Origin: Aestuariibaculum sediminum
GTDB lineage: Bacteria; Bacteroidota; Bacteroidia; Flavobacteriales; Flavobacteriaceae
Direction: 5' to 3'
NCBI RefSeq assembly: GCF_014596945.1
Contig: NZ_JACVXB010000003.1
Location: forward strand, 434,001 to 498,000
DNA: 64,000 nucleotides
Part shown: piece after piece, positions 27,779-35,596 of the stretch
Layout of the letters: every line of letters starts with the position of its first letter
Position numbering within the stretch: position 1 is the stretch's first letter
Program-made: the position numbers and the translations under genes
Notes under the pieces: generated by a model
Database searches by the model: none
Told to the model about the DNA's origin: nothing
What the model saw: the letters and a program-made list of their open reading frames with translations, nothing else

Positions 27779-29217
27779 TGCTTAAAGTACAAAACTATAT
27801 AAACGGTAATTTTCACGACCCTCTGTCAGATGAATGGCTAGATAACTACTGCCCTTCCGATGGTAAAATTTATGGCATAACACCAAATTCATCTCGAGAG
27901 GATGTTGAAAACGCTTATATAGCGGCGCAATCCGCCTTCCCGGTTTGGTCTCAAACTACGTTAGAAAAGCGAAGTCAGATTTTACTAAAGATTTCAGAAT
28001 TATTAGAAAATAATTTACAAGAATTTGCAGCAGCCGAAAGTAAAGATAACGGCAAGCCTATCCATGTTGCAAAAAGTATTGATATCCCTCGTGCAGCAAG
28101 TAACTTTCGCTTTTTTGCACATGCTATTACGCAATTTTCAAGTGAAAGTCATCATACAACTGGCGAAAACGCGATTAATTTCACATTGCGACAACCACTT
28201 GGTGTAGTGGGCTGTATTTCACCGTGGAATCTTCCGCTCTATTTATTTACATGGAAAATTGCTCCTGCCATTGCTGCTGGTAATTGCGTAGTTGCAAAAC
28301 CCAGTGAAATCACACCAGCAACTGCTTTTTTGTTAGGTAAACTATGCAACCAAGCTGGACTACCCAAAGGCGTCTTAAACATCGTTCATGGTTTAGGGAA
28401 AACAACCGGACAAGCCATTATTAAGCATCCAGACATTAAAGCCATCTCATTTACGGGAGGCACCAAGACAGGAACCCATATAGCAAGCGTGGCCGGCCCC
28501 ATGTTTAAAAAAATGTCGTTAGAACTCGGTGGTAAAAATCCTAATATCATCTTTGCCGATTGCGATTATAATAACATGCTTGAAACTACAGTCAAGTCTT
28601 CATTTGCAAATCAAGGACAAATATGTTTATGCGGCAGTCGAATTTTTGTTGAAGCCAGTATTTACGAAAAATTTAAGGAGGATTTTGTAAATAAAGTCAA
28701 AAAATTAAAAATAGGACATCCTTCCAATAATGAAACTGATATTGGTGCCATCGTGTCTAAATCTCATTTAAATAAAATTTTAAGCTATATTGATTTCGCC
28801 AAAAAAAATCATAACATTTTATCTGGTGGTCATGTCGTATCTATTAAAAATTATGAAAACGGTTACTACATGGAACCAACAATTATAGAAGTAAACAGTA
28901 ATGACTGCGACTTAAATCAGGAAGAGATTTTTGGCCCTGTAGTTACCATTATACCATTTGAAAAAGAAGATGAGGTACTTCAAATGGCGAACCAGGTAAA
29001 ATATGGCTTATCAGCCACCATCTGGACCAACGATTTAACACGAAGCATGCGTTTAAGTCACCAAATAGAGGCTGGAGTCGTTTGGGTAAACACATGGATG
29101 TTACGCGATTTACGCACACCTTTTGGAGGCACAAAAGCATCAGGTGTTGGTCGCGAGGGCGGATTCGAAGCCCTGCGATTTTTTACTCAATCTAAAAATG
29201 TATGTATAAAATATTGA
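27778..29217 (+). CDS. Aldehyde dehydrogenase, probable 2-aminomuconic semialdehyde dehydrogenase
   Basis: The 479-residue NAD-dependent aldehyde dehydrogenase shows PWNLPLYLFTWKIAPA near 145, FTGGTKTGTHIA near 225, LELGGKNPNI with the general-base Glu near 250, the nucleophile Cys in NQGQICLCGSR (about 282), and EIFGPVVTI near 380. In this operon it most likely oxidises 2-aminomuconate-6-semialdehyde to 2-aminomuconate, as NbaE/AmnC do. Substrate assignment rests on context. It is coupled to the RidA gene by a one-base overlap and followed by a 76-base gap. Confidence 0.88.
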   Translation: MLKVQNYINGNFHDPLSDEWLDNYCPSDGKIYGITPNSSREDVENAYIAAQSAFPVWSQTTLEKRSQILLKISELLENNLQEFAAAESKDNGKPIHVAKSIDIPRAASNFRFFAHAITQFSSESHHTTGENAINFTLRQPLGVVGCISPWNLPLYLFTWKIAPAIAAGNCVVAKPSEITPATAFLLGKLCNQAGLPKGVLNIVHGLGKTTGQAIIKHPDIKAISFTGGTKTGTHIASVAGPMFKKMSLELGGKNPNIIFADCDYNNMLETTVKSSFANQGQICLCGSRIFVEASIYEKFKEDFVNKVKKLKIGHPSNNETDIGAIVSKSHLNKILSYIDFAKKNHNILSGGHVVSIKNYENGYYMEPTIIEVNSNDCDLNQEEIFGPVVTIIPFEKEDEVLQMANQVKYGLSATIWTNDLTRSMRLSHQIEAGVVWVNTWMLRDLRTPFGGTKASGVGREGGFEALRFFTQSKNVCIKY

Positions 29218-29293
29218 CATAAATAGAGACTTTTAACCAGTTTTACATCCAAATAACTAACTTAAAAAGATCCCTGTTAGCACAGGAAAGCCT

Positions 29294-30076
29294 ATGAATT
29301 TAAACTTAAAAAACAAATATGCTTTAGTATGCGGTAGTACTGCAGGAATAGGAAAGGCCACCGCTTTGGCTTTAGCCGAAGAAGGTGCTACTGTAACTTT
29401 AGTTGCCAGAAATAGAGAAAAACTAAAACAAGTAATTAGCGAATTACCTCAGGATAACAAACACGATTTTATAGTTGCCGATTTCTCAAACCCCAGAGAC
29501 TTACAAGAACAGGTTATTAAATACATTGAAAATCATCATGGGTTTCATATTTTAATTAATAATACTGGAGGCCCCCGAAGTGGTGAAATAATAAATGCAA
29601 GCTTAGATGAATTTGAAAACGCTTTTATTCAGCATGTAAAATGCAATCATGTTTTAGCACAATCTACAATTCCGTTTATGAAAGAAGCCGGTTTTGGTCG
29701 TATTGTAAACATCATATCTACGTCGGTCAAAGAACCAATTCCTGGGCTTGGCGTGAGTAACACTATACGTGGCGCTGTTGGAAACTGGAGTAAAACGTTG
29801 GCAGCAGAAGTTGCTGCTTTTGGTATTACCGTAAACAATGTATTACCTGGTTTTACGGAAACCGAAAGACTTAATGAAATCATTCAAATAAAGGCAAAAA
29901 ATGAAGAACGCAGTTTTGAGGACATGGCTGAAATAATGAAAAATTACACCCCTGCCAAACGTTTTGCAAAACCCGAAGAAACGGCCAACGCCATTGTATT
30001 TTTAGCTAGTGAAGCGGCAAGTTATATTAATGGTATCAATGTGCCTGTAGATGGTGGACGAACAAAAAGTTTGTAA
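29294..30076 (+). CDS. Atypical short-chain dehydrogenase/reductase lacking the Tyr-Lys pair
   Basis: The 260-residue protein has an SDR Rossmann fold: GSTAGIGKATALALAEEGA near 10, NNTGG near 86, NIISTSVKE near 140, and the C-terminal ASYINGINVPVDGG. Where classical SDRs have YxxxK it reads SNTIRGAVGNWSKTLA, so Tyr is Ser and Lys is Arg. This resembles a known subgroup of beta-ketoacyl-ACP-reductase-like SDRs without a perfect catalytic tetrad. The operon position suggests it acts on a product of 2-aminomuconate deamination, but no reaction can be assigned. A small hairpin (CCTGT/ACAGG, 29273-29286) lies just before the start. Confidence 0.85.
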   Translation: MNLNLKNKYALVCGSTAGIGKATALALAEEGATVTLVARNREKLKQVISELPQDNKHDFIVADFSNPRDLQEQVIKYIENHHGFHILINNTGGPRSGEIINASLDEFENAFIQHVKCNHVLAQSTIPFMKEAGFGRIVNIISTSVKEPIPGLGVSNTIRGAVGNWSKTLAAEVAAFGITVNNVLPGFTETERLNEIIQIKAKNEERSFEDMAEIMKNYTPAKRFAKPEETANAIVFLASEAASYINGINVPVDGGRTKSL

Positions 30077-30094
30077 CTTTAATAACAAATAATC

Positions 30095-30168
30095 GCGTTA
30101 AGGATTGAGGTTTTGTTGGAGCTCCTTGCAAAGAGCGACTACCGAAAGCCTGCCCGAAAGGGAACGCC
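30095..30168. repeat. Structured intergenic element (possible dispersed repeat or ncRNA)
   Basis: This G+C-richer patch in the 106-base gap between the SDR and dioxygenase genes has paired ends: GCGTT at 30095-30099 with AACGC at 30163-30167. It contains a GGAGCTCC palindrome at 30118-30125 and a CCC-GAAA-GGG hairpin with a GNRA tetraloop at 30153-30162. Its framework resembles, from memory, an element scattered in many flavobacterial intergenic regions. I see one copy in this window and cannot name the family with confidence. The strand is undetermined. Confidence 0.55.
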
Positions 30169-30182
30169 AAAAATAAATAATA

Positions 30183-30719
30183 ATGAGCAAATTAGTTTCT
30201 CCTTTAAATTTTAAAGACTGGATTGAAGACAACCGACACCTGCTAAAACCGCCTGTTGGTAATAAAGTGGTTTGGAAAGATGGCGATTTTATTGTCATGG
30301 TTGTTGGCGGACCAAACAGCAGAAAAGATTACCACTATAATGAAACTCCAGAGTTTTTCTATCAAATTGAAGGTGATATTGTGTTGAAAATTATAGATAA
30401 CGGAACGCCTAAAGATGTCCACATAAAGGAAGGCGACATCTATTTATTACCTCCTAAAGTTCCACATTCACCTCAGCGCGGTGCAAATACTGTAGGTTTG
30501 GTTATCGAATACAAGCGGCCAGAAGGCATGAAAGATGCCCTGCTTTGGTTTTGCGAAAACTGCACGACCAAACTTTATGAGGAAGATTTTGCATTAGAAA
30601 ATATTGAAACTGATATGCCTAAAATATTCGACAAATATTACGGAGATCTTGAAAAACGTACTTGCCCAAATTGTGGCAAAACGATGGCCCCTCCAAAAAA
30701 GGTAAAGATTGACCAATAA
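30183..30719 (+). CDS. nbaC: 3-Hydroxyanthranilate 3,4-dioxygenase
   Basis: This Fe(II) cupin dioxygenase opens the ring of 3-hydroxyanthranilate to give 2-amino-3-carboxymuconate semialdehyde. The 178 residues have KDYHYNETPEFFYQIEGD (metal His and Glu, about 44-61), LLPPKVPHSPQRGANTVG (third ligand His and substrate Arg), and the bacterial-type C-terminal rubredoxin-like site formed by CENC (about 123) and CPNCGK (about 160). All ligands are present, so it should be active. It also makes the quinolinate precursor, but the following decarboxylase diverts flux to catabolism. Confidence 0.95.
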   Translation: MSKLVSPLNFKDWIEDNRHLLKPPVGNKVVWKDGDFIVMVVGGPNSRKDYHYNETPEFFYQIEGDIVLKIIDNGTPKDVHIKEGDIYLLPPKVPHSPQRGANTVGLVIEYKRPEGMKDALLWFCENCTTKLYEEDFALENIETDMPKIFDKYYGDLEKRTCPNCGKTMAPPKKVKIDQ

Positions 30720-30761
30720 AGCTTAATACATTGAAATTTTTGAATCTTTAAATATTCAATT

Positions 30762-31853
30762 GTGAACAACAAAAAAAGCAAACTTCGAATAAACGGACAC
30801 TCCCACTTACTTCCTTACCCTGAGGAAATACCAGATTTTATGCGCAAAAAAGGCATTTTTTGGGTGGATAAAGACCGAAAATTTATGCTACAAAAAGATT
30901 GGAAACGCCCGGTAACAGATTCCAGTTTCTTTCTACATGAAAAACTGGAGTGGATGGAGCGTTTTAATATCGATCATGCCGTGGTTTTAAACCTATCACA
31001 ACTTTATGGTAACGGTTTACGGGTTGAAGAAATGAAACAAGCCCTGCGTTTTCAAAATGATTTTAATGCGCGTATTCAGCATCAGCACCCAAGTAAATTT
31101 ACTTGTGGTTTTGTTGTACATCCTGGTTTTGTGCGCAGTGCGTGTTGGGAAATTGAACGTTGTGTAGAAGAAAACGGCATGAATTTATTGTGCTTACCAA
31201 CCCATTACATGGACACCATTGGAACCTGGCGTTGCATTTTTGATGAAGAAAACGAACCCATTTTCGAACTCGCCAACAAATATAATCTTGCTGTTGAAAT
31301 TCATCCGTACGACGGTGAAAAATTTATAAAACTGGAAAACACCTCATGGCGTTTTCACCTCATCTGGATGTTAGCGCAATGCGCCGATGCTTATCATTTT
31401 TTAACCTTGAATGGGTATCAGGAAAAATACCCAAATATGCGTACCTGTTTTGCTCATGGTGGACAGTTAGCTCAAATTAACTTAGGGCGACGTATTCAAG
31501 GCTTTGATGGCAGACCAGATTTGTTTGAAGGCAAGCACCACCCCAGAAAGGCTGTGGGGCATAAAAACATCTTTTTCGATACTCTGGTACACGATACTGG
31601 TTCGTTGGAATTACTGATTAAAAACCAAGGCGTTAATCAGGTGCTTATGGGCCTGGATGACCCATACCCTCTTGGAGAAATGGAAAGTATTAAGCAATCT
31701 TCGTACCCTGGTAAAATATTAGACTTAGCGATAGAACGAAAAATTATTTCGGAGCACGACCGAGATGCGATTTGGCAAAACAATGTAATTCAATGGTTAC
31801 ATGGTGACGACGAGGTTGCAAAGCAAAAATTACTTGAACGTATTTTAGCATAA
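30762..31853 (+). CDS. nbaD: Amidohydrolase, 2-amino-3-carboxymuconate-6-semialdehyde decarboxylase
   Basis: The 363-residue protein belongs to the zinc amidohydrolase-2 (ACMSD) family: the metal-binding HSH in NGHSHLLPYPEE (about 12-14), EIHPYDGEKF, CFAHGGQLAQINLGRR and the metal Asp in MGLDDPYPLGE. It removes the carboxylate from the unstable ring-opening product, so less goes to quinolinate and NAD. The start is GTG, 42 bases after the dioxygenase gene. The substrate is inferred from the adjacent dioxygenase. It is the last gene of the operon and ends in a hairpin terminator. Confidence 0.93.
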   Translation: MNNKKSKLRINGHSHLLPYPEEIPDFMRKKGIFWVDKDRKFMLQKDWKRPVTDSSFFLHEKLEWMERFNIDHAVVLNLSQLYGNGLRVEEMKQALRFQNDFNARIQHQHPSKFTCGFVVHPGFVRSACWEIERCVEENGMNLLCLPTHYMDTIGTWRCIFDEENEPIFELANKYNLAVEIHPYDGEKFIKLENTSWRFHLIWMLAQCADAYHFLTLNGYQEKYPNMRTCFAHGGQLAQINLGRRIQGFDGRPDLFEGKHHPRKAVGHKNIFFDTLVHDTGSLELLIKNQGVNQVLMGLDDPYPLGEMESIKQSSYPGKILDLAIERKIISEHDRDAIWQNNVIQWLHGDDEVAKQKLLERILA

Positions 31854-31857
31854 CTAC

Positions 31858-31884
31858 AAAAGGCTGGTTTTAACCAGCCTTTTG
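31858..31884. terminator. Bidirectional terminator ending the kynurenine operon
   Basis: AAAAGGCTGGTT at 31858-31869 is the inverse of AACCAGCCTTTT at 31872-31883; the innermost pairs must open to form a loop. It lies between convergent genes. Confidence 0.85.
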
Positions 31885-31907
31885 TCATTCTTAATTACAA
31901 TGTAACC

Positions 31908-34757
31908 TTATTTTAAATATTTCTCAAACAGTGGTTTTACCGTGTTTGGCATTCTTAAATCACTGGTATTACGCTTAACAATATTACCTTCCTTATCAAT
32001 TAATAAATAATGAGGTATTCCAGTGATATTGAATTTCGATTTTAAATAATTCCATTCGTCTGTAGAGACGCGGTAATGTTCTCCTTTTATATTTGGAATC
32101 ATGTTGTTATAAGTATTCTTTGGAGAAGAGGGATCGGTGATATAAACAAAAACCACATCTTTATCTTTCAATTCTTCTTTTAAGGGTTTGATTCGCTCCA
32201 TGCCCGAACGACAAGGTCCGCACCAGGTGGCCCAAAAATCAACAAACACCACTTTACCTTTGTATTTTGAAATAATGGCATCGAATACTTTATCGGCTTC
32301 GGTATTCGGAACTTCGTTATTTACATAATCGGTTTTCATTTTATTAGCTTCAATTTTAGCTTTTAAAGCTTCATTTTCGATTGTAAAAACGGTTTTAATA
32401 AAAGAATCTTCCACAAAACTTTCGGCTTCTGTTATTTCTTCTTCTGATAACGGCATATAATTACGACTTAAACTTCCAAGTATTACCTGAGCAACCATAA
32501 CGTCGGCACTAAAATTAGAACCAAAATTTTCCTTTATGTTTTGTAAATTTTGATTACGGATTTCCTTTTGAACATAGTTATCTGAATAGGGCTTATATTT
32601 TTTTAAAAAATCTGTATTTTGTTTATTTCTTGCTTCTGTATAAAAGGTCTTAGCCTTTTGACGTTCATCTTCTGTTAATAAATCTTTACTGGCCATTTGC
32701 ACCGCTATCTCTTCTTCTGTAAATTCTACATTTACGCCTTCAGATTTCCCAAAAGATTGAATAATATCGAAATCTAAAGGGGTTTTAAATACTTCCTTTC
32801 TTTTTTCTGGTGACAGCTTATTATAAATCGCGCCCAGCTTCATGGAGTAACTTCTAAGTATATCCTTATTAGAATTATTAAATTCTTCTTGCTTCTTAAT
32901 AGCAGATGCATAATCCTTTTTAAAATTAATTTGCTCTAAAAGTAACGCTTCTTCGGCTGGGGTTAATAAGACACCTTGAGCTTTTAATATGACTCCTAAT
33001 TCCTCTACGTCAGGATGCTTTACACTCATTTCTTTTCTTAAAAATCTTAAAAATCGTAATCGGTTTATGAATGTCGTATAACTACTTGTTAGTATAGCTT
33101 GCTTATTATTTAAAACTTCTGGCGTAATAAAATCAATATATTCCTTATTCATCGCTGAAGCTTCGTTGTAAGGTGTATTTCTAAACATATCATAACTTAA
33201 AGCCACTTCATAAAACCTATAATCTAATTTAAGTTTCATTAAATTATAAGCTGTTTCGCTCAAAAATTGCGTTTTATAAACACTATCCAACTGTTTTTTT
33301 TGATTTTCAATAACGTTATGGCATGCCTCTTTGTACTCGTTAAGGTTTAACTGGTCTGCCTGCTTTTGAAGACTTGCCATTTCTCGAGTGAAAACTAAAA
33401 AGCTTAAACTTGAAAAATCGGTATTTAATTGTGCTAAATCGCCCATAAAAAAGCCCTCGCCTTTTTTGCCACTATGAACGAGTTGCCATGTTTCTTTACC
33501 GGGTTCAATAAAAATAGCATTATAATACTGTGGTAAACTCACATAAACCATTTGTAAATGATAACTAGGGAAACTAACGGAAAAACTACCATCGTCGTTA
33601 ATATTTATGAGATAAGAATCCTGTTTTCCTGTAAACACATTATTTACAGATACAGTTCCGGTTTGTCCTTTACTCTTATCGAAATTTCTAATGATTCCAG
33701 AATAAGTGGCTATACCCTGCTTTAATATATTTTCTGAAATATTGGTTTCTTGAACCCCCGATTTAAATTCCGGATTATTAATTTTTGTTAAGCTGCAGGT
33801 TATTAAATTCTTTTTATCGGTTCCAAAACTTACGATACCGTCGGGTTGCATTTCGGCATATATTGTTTTCTCCGCTCCATTCTTTTCTAAAGTCAACACA
33901 TACCTTTTGCCTTTATGTTTAACTTTTTTATAGTTCCAAATGGCTTTATCGATTATAGCGTGATTGTAGTAAAGACTGTGAGACCACAAATTAGAGCCAT
34001 CGGCTTTAAGCCAGTTTCCTCTTAATTCTGTTGGAACAATAGAATTAACAACAGCTTCTGGATTATCTGTTAATTCATTTGGATAATCAGGGTGCGATTT
34101 AAAGTAACTACCACCACCAGCTACATGACGTATCAAAAAAATATAATCTTTATTACAAACCCTAAGATGAAATATATCGTAATCCTCACCATGCTTTACT
34201 AAAAACCGATAGGTAGAAAACTTGCCTTCTCCATAATAAAATACACTTTCAATGTTATAATTTTTACCTGCATACCATATAGAATTGTTTTCTATATTGA
34301 ACGTAAGTGCGTTATGGTTATTGGTAGCATACCATTTTTTCTTTAAATCCTCAGAAATTTCATGAATTGAAATATATTTACCTGTTTGGCTGTTTTCTTG
34401 TTTTGTGTAAATTATCGCGGGACGATTTAAAAATTTTAATCTTATAGAATCCTTACTTAAAATTTCTAAATTATAAGTTCCTTGTAAATCTGGCCCATTT
34501 ATTTCAGGTTTTACTTCATAAACAGCACTGCTAATTTTACTAACAGTTTGATATTTACAAGCTCGAAAGCCATACTCTATAAATTCTGGGTTTATAAGTA
34601 GTTCATTATACGATCTTCGGTCCCCTGAAAGATTACTCCACTCTCCATATAAATAATCAGGTAATTTTGTTCTTTCTTGATTTTGAGAAAACCCAAAATT
34701 TGTAAAACATATTAGTAAAAGACATAATACGTTTGTTCTGCTAAAAGTTTGTTGCAT
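31908..34757 (-). CDS. Large exported protein with C-terminal TlpA-like thioredoxin domain
   Basis: The 949-residue protein has a signal peptide (about 1-24), a long region of beta-rich sequence (to about 430), a helical middle part (about 435-810), and a C-terminal thioredoxin-like domain with FVDFWATWCGPCRSGME (CGPC at about 850) and the cis-Pro region ITGIPHYLLIDKEG. It should work in the periplasm as a disulfide reductase or in redox delivery; TlpA-type proteins with long N-terminal parts are common in Bacteroidota. The large N-terminal part is not recognised. The LytT regulator and its kinase are encoded directly upstream on the same strand and could control it. Confidence 0.85.
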   Translation of the reverse strand: MQQTFSRTNVLCLLLICFTNFGFSQNQERTKLPDYLYGEWSNLSGDRRSYNELLINPEFIEYGFRACKYQTVSKISSAVYEVKPEINGPDLQGTYNLEILSKDSIRLKFLNRPAIIYTKQENSQTGKYISIHEISEDLKKKWYATNNHNALTFNIENNSIWYAGKNYNIESVFYYGEGKFSTYRFLVKHGEDYDIFHLRVCNKDYIFLIRHVAGGGSYFKSHPDYPNELTDNPEAVVNSIVPTELRGNWLKADGSNLWSHSLYYNHAIIDKAIWNYKKVKHKGKRYVLTLEKNGAEKTIYAEMQPDGIVSFGTDKKNLITCSLTKINNPEFKSGVQETNISENILKQGIATYSGIIRNFDKSKGQTGTVSVNNVFTGKQDSYLININDDGSFSVSFPSYHLQMVYVSLPQYYNAIFIEPGKETWQLVHSGKKGEGFFMGDLAQLNTDFSSLSFLVFTREMASLQKQADQLNLNEYKEACHNVIENQKKQLDSVYKTQFLSETAYNLMKLKLDYRFYEVALSYDMFRNTPYNEASAMNKEYIDFITPEVLNNKQAILTSSYTTFINRLRFLRFLRKEMSVKHPDVEELGVILKAQGVLLTPAEEALLLEQINFKKDYASAIKKQEEFNNSNKDILRSYSMKLGAIYNKLSPEKRKEVFKTPLDFDIIQSFGKSEGVNVEFTEEEIAVQMASKDLLTEDERQKAKTFYTEARNKQNTDFLKKYKPYSDNYVQKEIRNQNLQNIKENFGSNFSADVMVAQVILGSLSRNYMPLSEEEITEAESFVEDSFIKTVFTIENEALKAKIEANKMKTDYVNNEVPNTEADKVFDAIISKYKGKVVFVDFWATWCGPCRSGMERIKPLKEELKDKDVVFVYITDPSSPKNTYNNMIPNIKGEHYRVSTDEWNYLKSKFNITGIPHYLLIDKEGNIVKRNTSDLRMPNTVKPLFEKYLK

Positions 34758-34831
34758 TTATTATTATATTGATTTATACTTATTATTAATTACAAAAACG
34801 TACAAGATATATTTTTTGTAGTAAAAAACAA

Positions 34832-35596
34832 CTAGTTTTCTATCCAGTTCTTAATATTTTGTAAATAACTTCTTCCAGAAGTTATTTGTGTAGTTGATTT
34901 ATTTACTAGTTTAATAGTATACCGACTGTTAAAATACTTTTGAATTTCTTGGACATATTCGGTATTGATGATAATACCCCGATGAACACGTAAAAAATAA
35001 TCCGGCAATTTTTCTTCCAGTTTTAACAAAGATTGTTCGGTTAAAAACTTTCCTTTTGAAGTATACACCTGTACGTAGCGCTCGTCGGATTCGAAATAGG
35101 TAACATCTTCTAATTTTATAAACACCAACTTATCATCTTTTTTCACAGTGATAGACGTCATGACTTTTTCGTCTTTCTTGTCGGTTAAAGTTTTAACCAG
35201 TTCTAAAAGTCTATGAGTGTCATTGGGTGTTCCTTTAAACCGTTTTAGTTTTTCAATCGTTTTATCTAAACGTTCCAGACGCACTGGTTTTACCAAATAA
35301 TCGACACTATTGGTTTCAAACGCCTGAAGCGAATATTGGTCGTAAGCTGTACAAAAAACCACCATGGGCATATGCGCAAGATTTTCTAACAGTTGGAATC
35401 CGGTTAAACCTGGCATTTCAATATCTAAAAAGATTAAATCTGGTTTTAAGGTATCTATTAGCTCCTGCGCTTCAATTCCAGATGAAGCTTCGGCAATAAT
35501 TTCGATAGCGTTTGAAAAGTTTGACAACAACTTTTTTAATCGGATTCTTGCTGGTGGTTCGTCGTCTATAATTATGGTTCTAAACATGCTATTCAT
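34832..35596 (-). CDS. LytTR-family response regulator
   Basis: The roughly 254-residue protein has a receiver domain (about 5-125: IIDDEPPARIRLKKLL, phosphoacceptor Asp in LIFLDIEMPGLTGFQ, Lys in DYLVKPV) and a C-terminal LytTR DNA-binding domain (about 150-253: TYFESDERYVQVYT and FLRVHRGIIINTEYV). It would be phosphorylated by the kinase encoded just upstream. Their ends overlap by a few bases, so the two are translated together. I chose the second of two adjacent ATG codons; a third at 35587 (MFRTIII) is also possible. Confidence 0.92.
   Translation of the reverse strand: MNSMFRTIIIDDEPPARIRLKKLLSNFSNAIEIIAEASSGIEAQELIDTLKPDLIFLDIEMPGLTGFQLLENLAHMPMVVFCTAYDQYSLQAFETNSVDYLVKPVRLERLDKTIEKLKRFKGTPNDTHRLLELVKTLTDKKDEKVMTSITVKKDDKLVFIKLEDVTYFESDERYVQVYTSKGKFLTEQSLLKLEEKLPDYFLRVHRGIIINTEYVQEIQKYFNSRYTIKLVNKSTTQITSGRSYLQNIKNWIEN

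Larger units (their letters stand above)
24678..31853 (+). other. Kynurenine/3-hydroxyanthranilate catabolic operon
   Basis: Seven same-strand genes run with overlaps or short gaps: kynU, kmo, RidA-type deaminase, aldehyde dehydrogenase, SDR, 3-hydroxyanthranilate dioxygenase and ACMS decarboxylase. In order of chemistry: kmo hydroxylates kynurenine, kynU releases 3-hydroxyanthranilate, the dioxygenase opens the ring, the decarboxylase gives aminomuconate semialdehyde, the dehydrogenase gives 2-aminomuconate and the RidA protein removes ammonia. The upstream steps (tryptophan 2,3-dioxygenase, formamidase) and steps after 4-oxalocrotonate are not in this window. A terminator follows at 31858. 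Confidence 0.85.
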
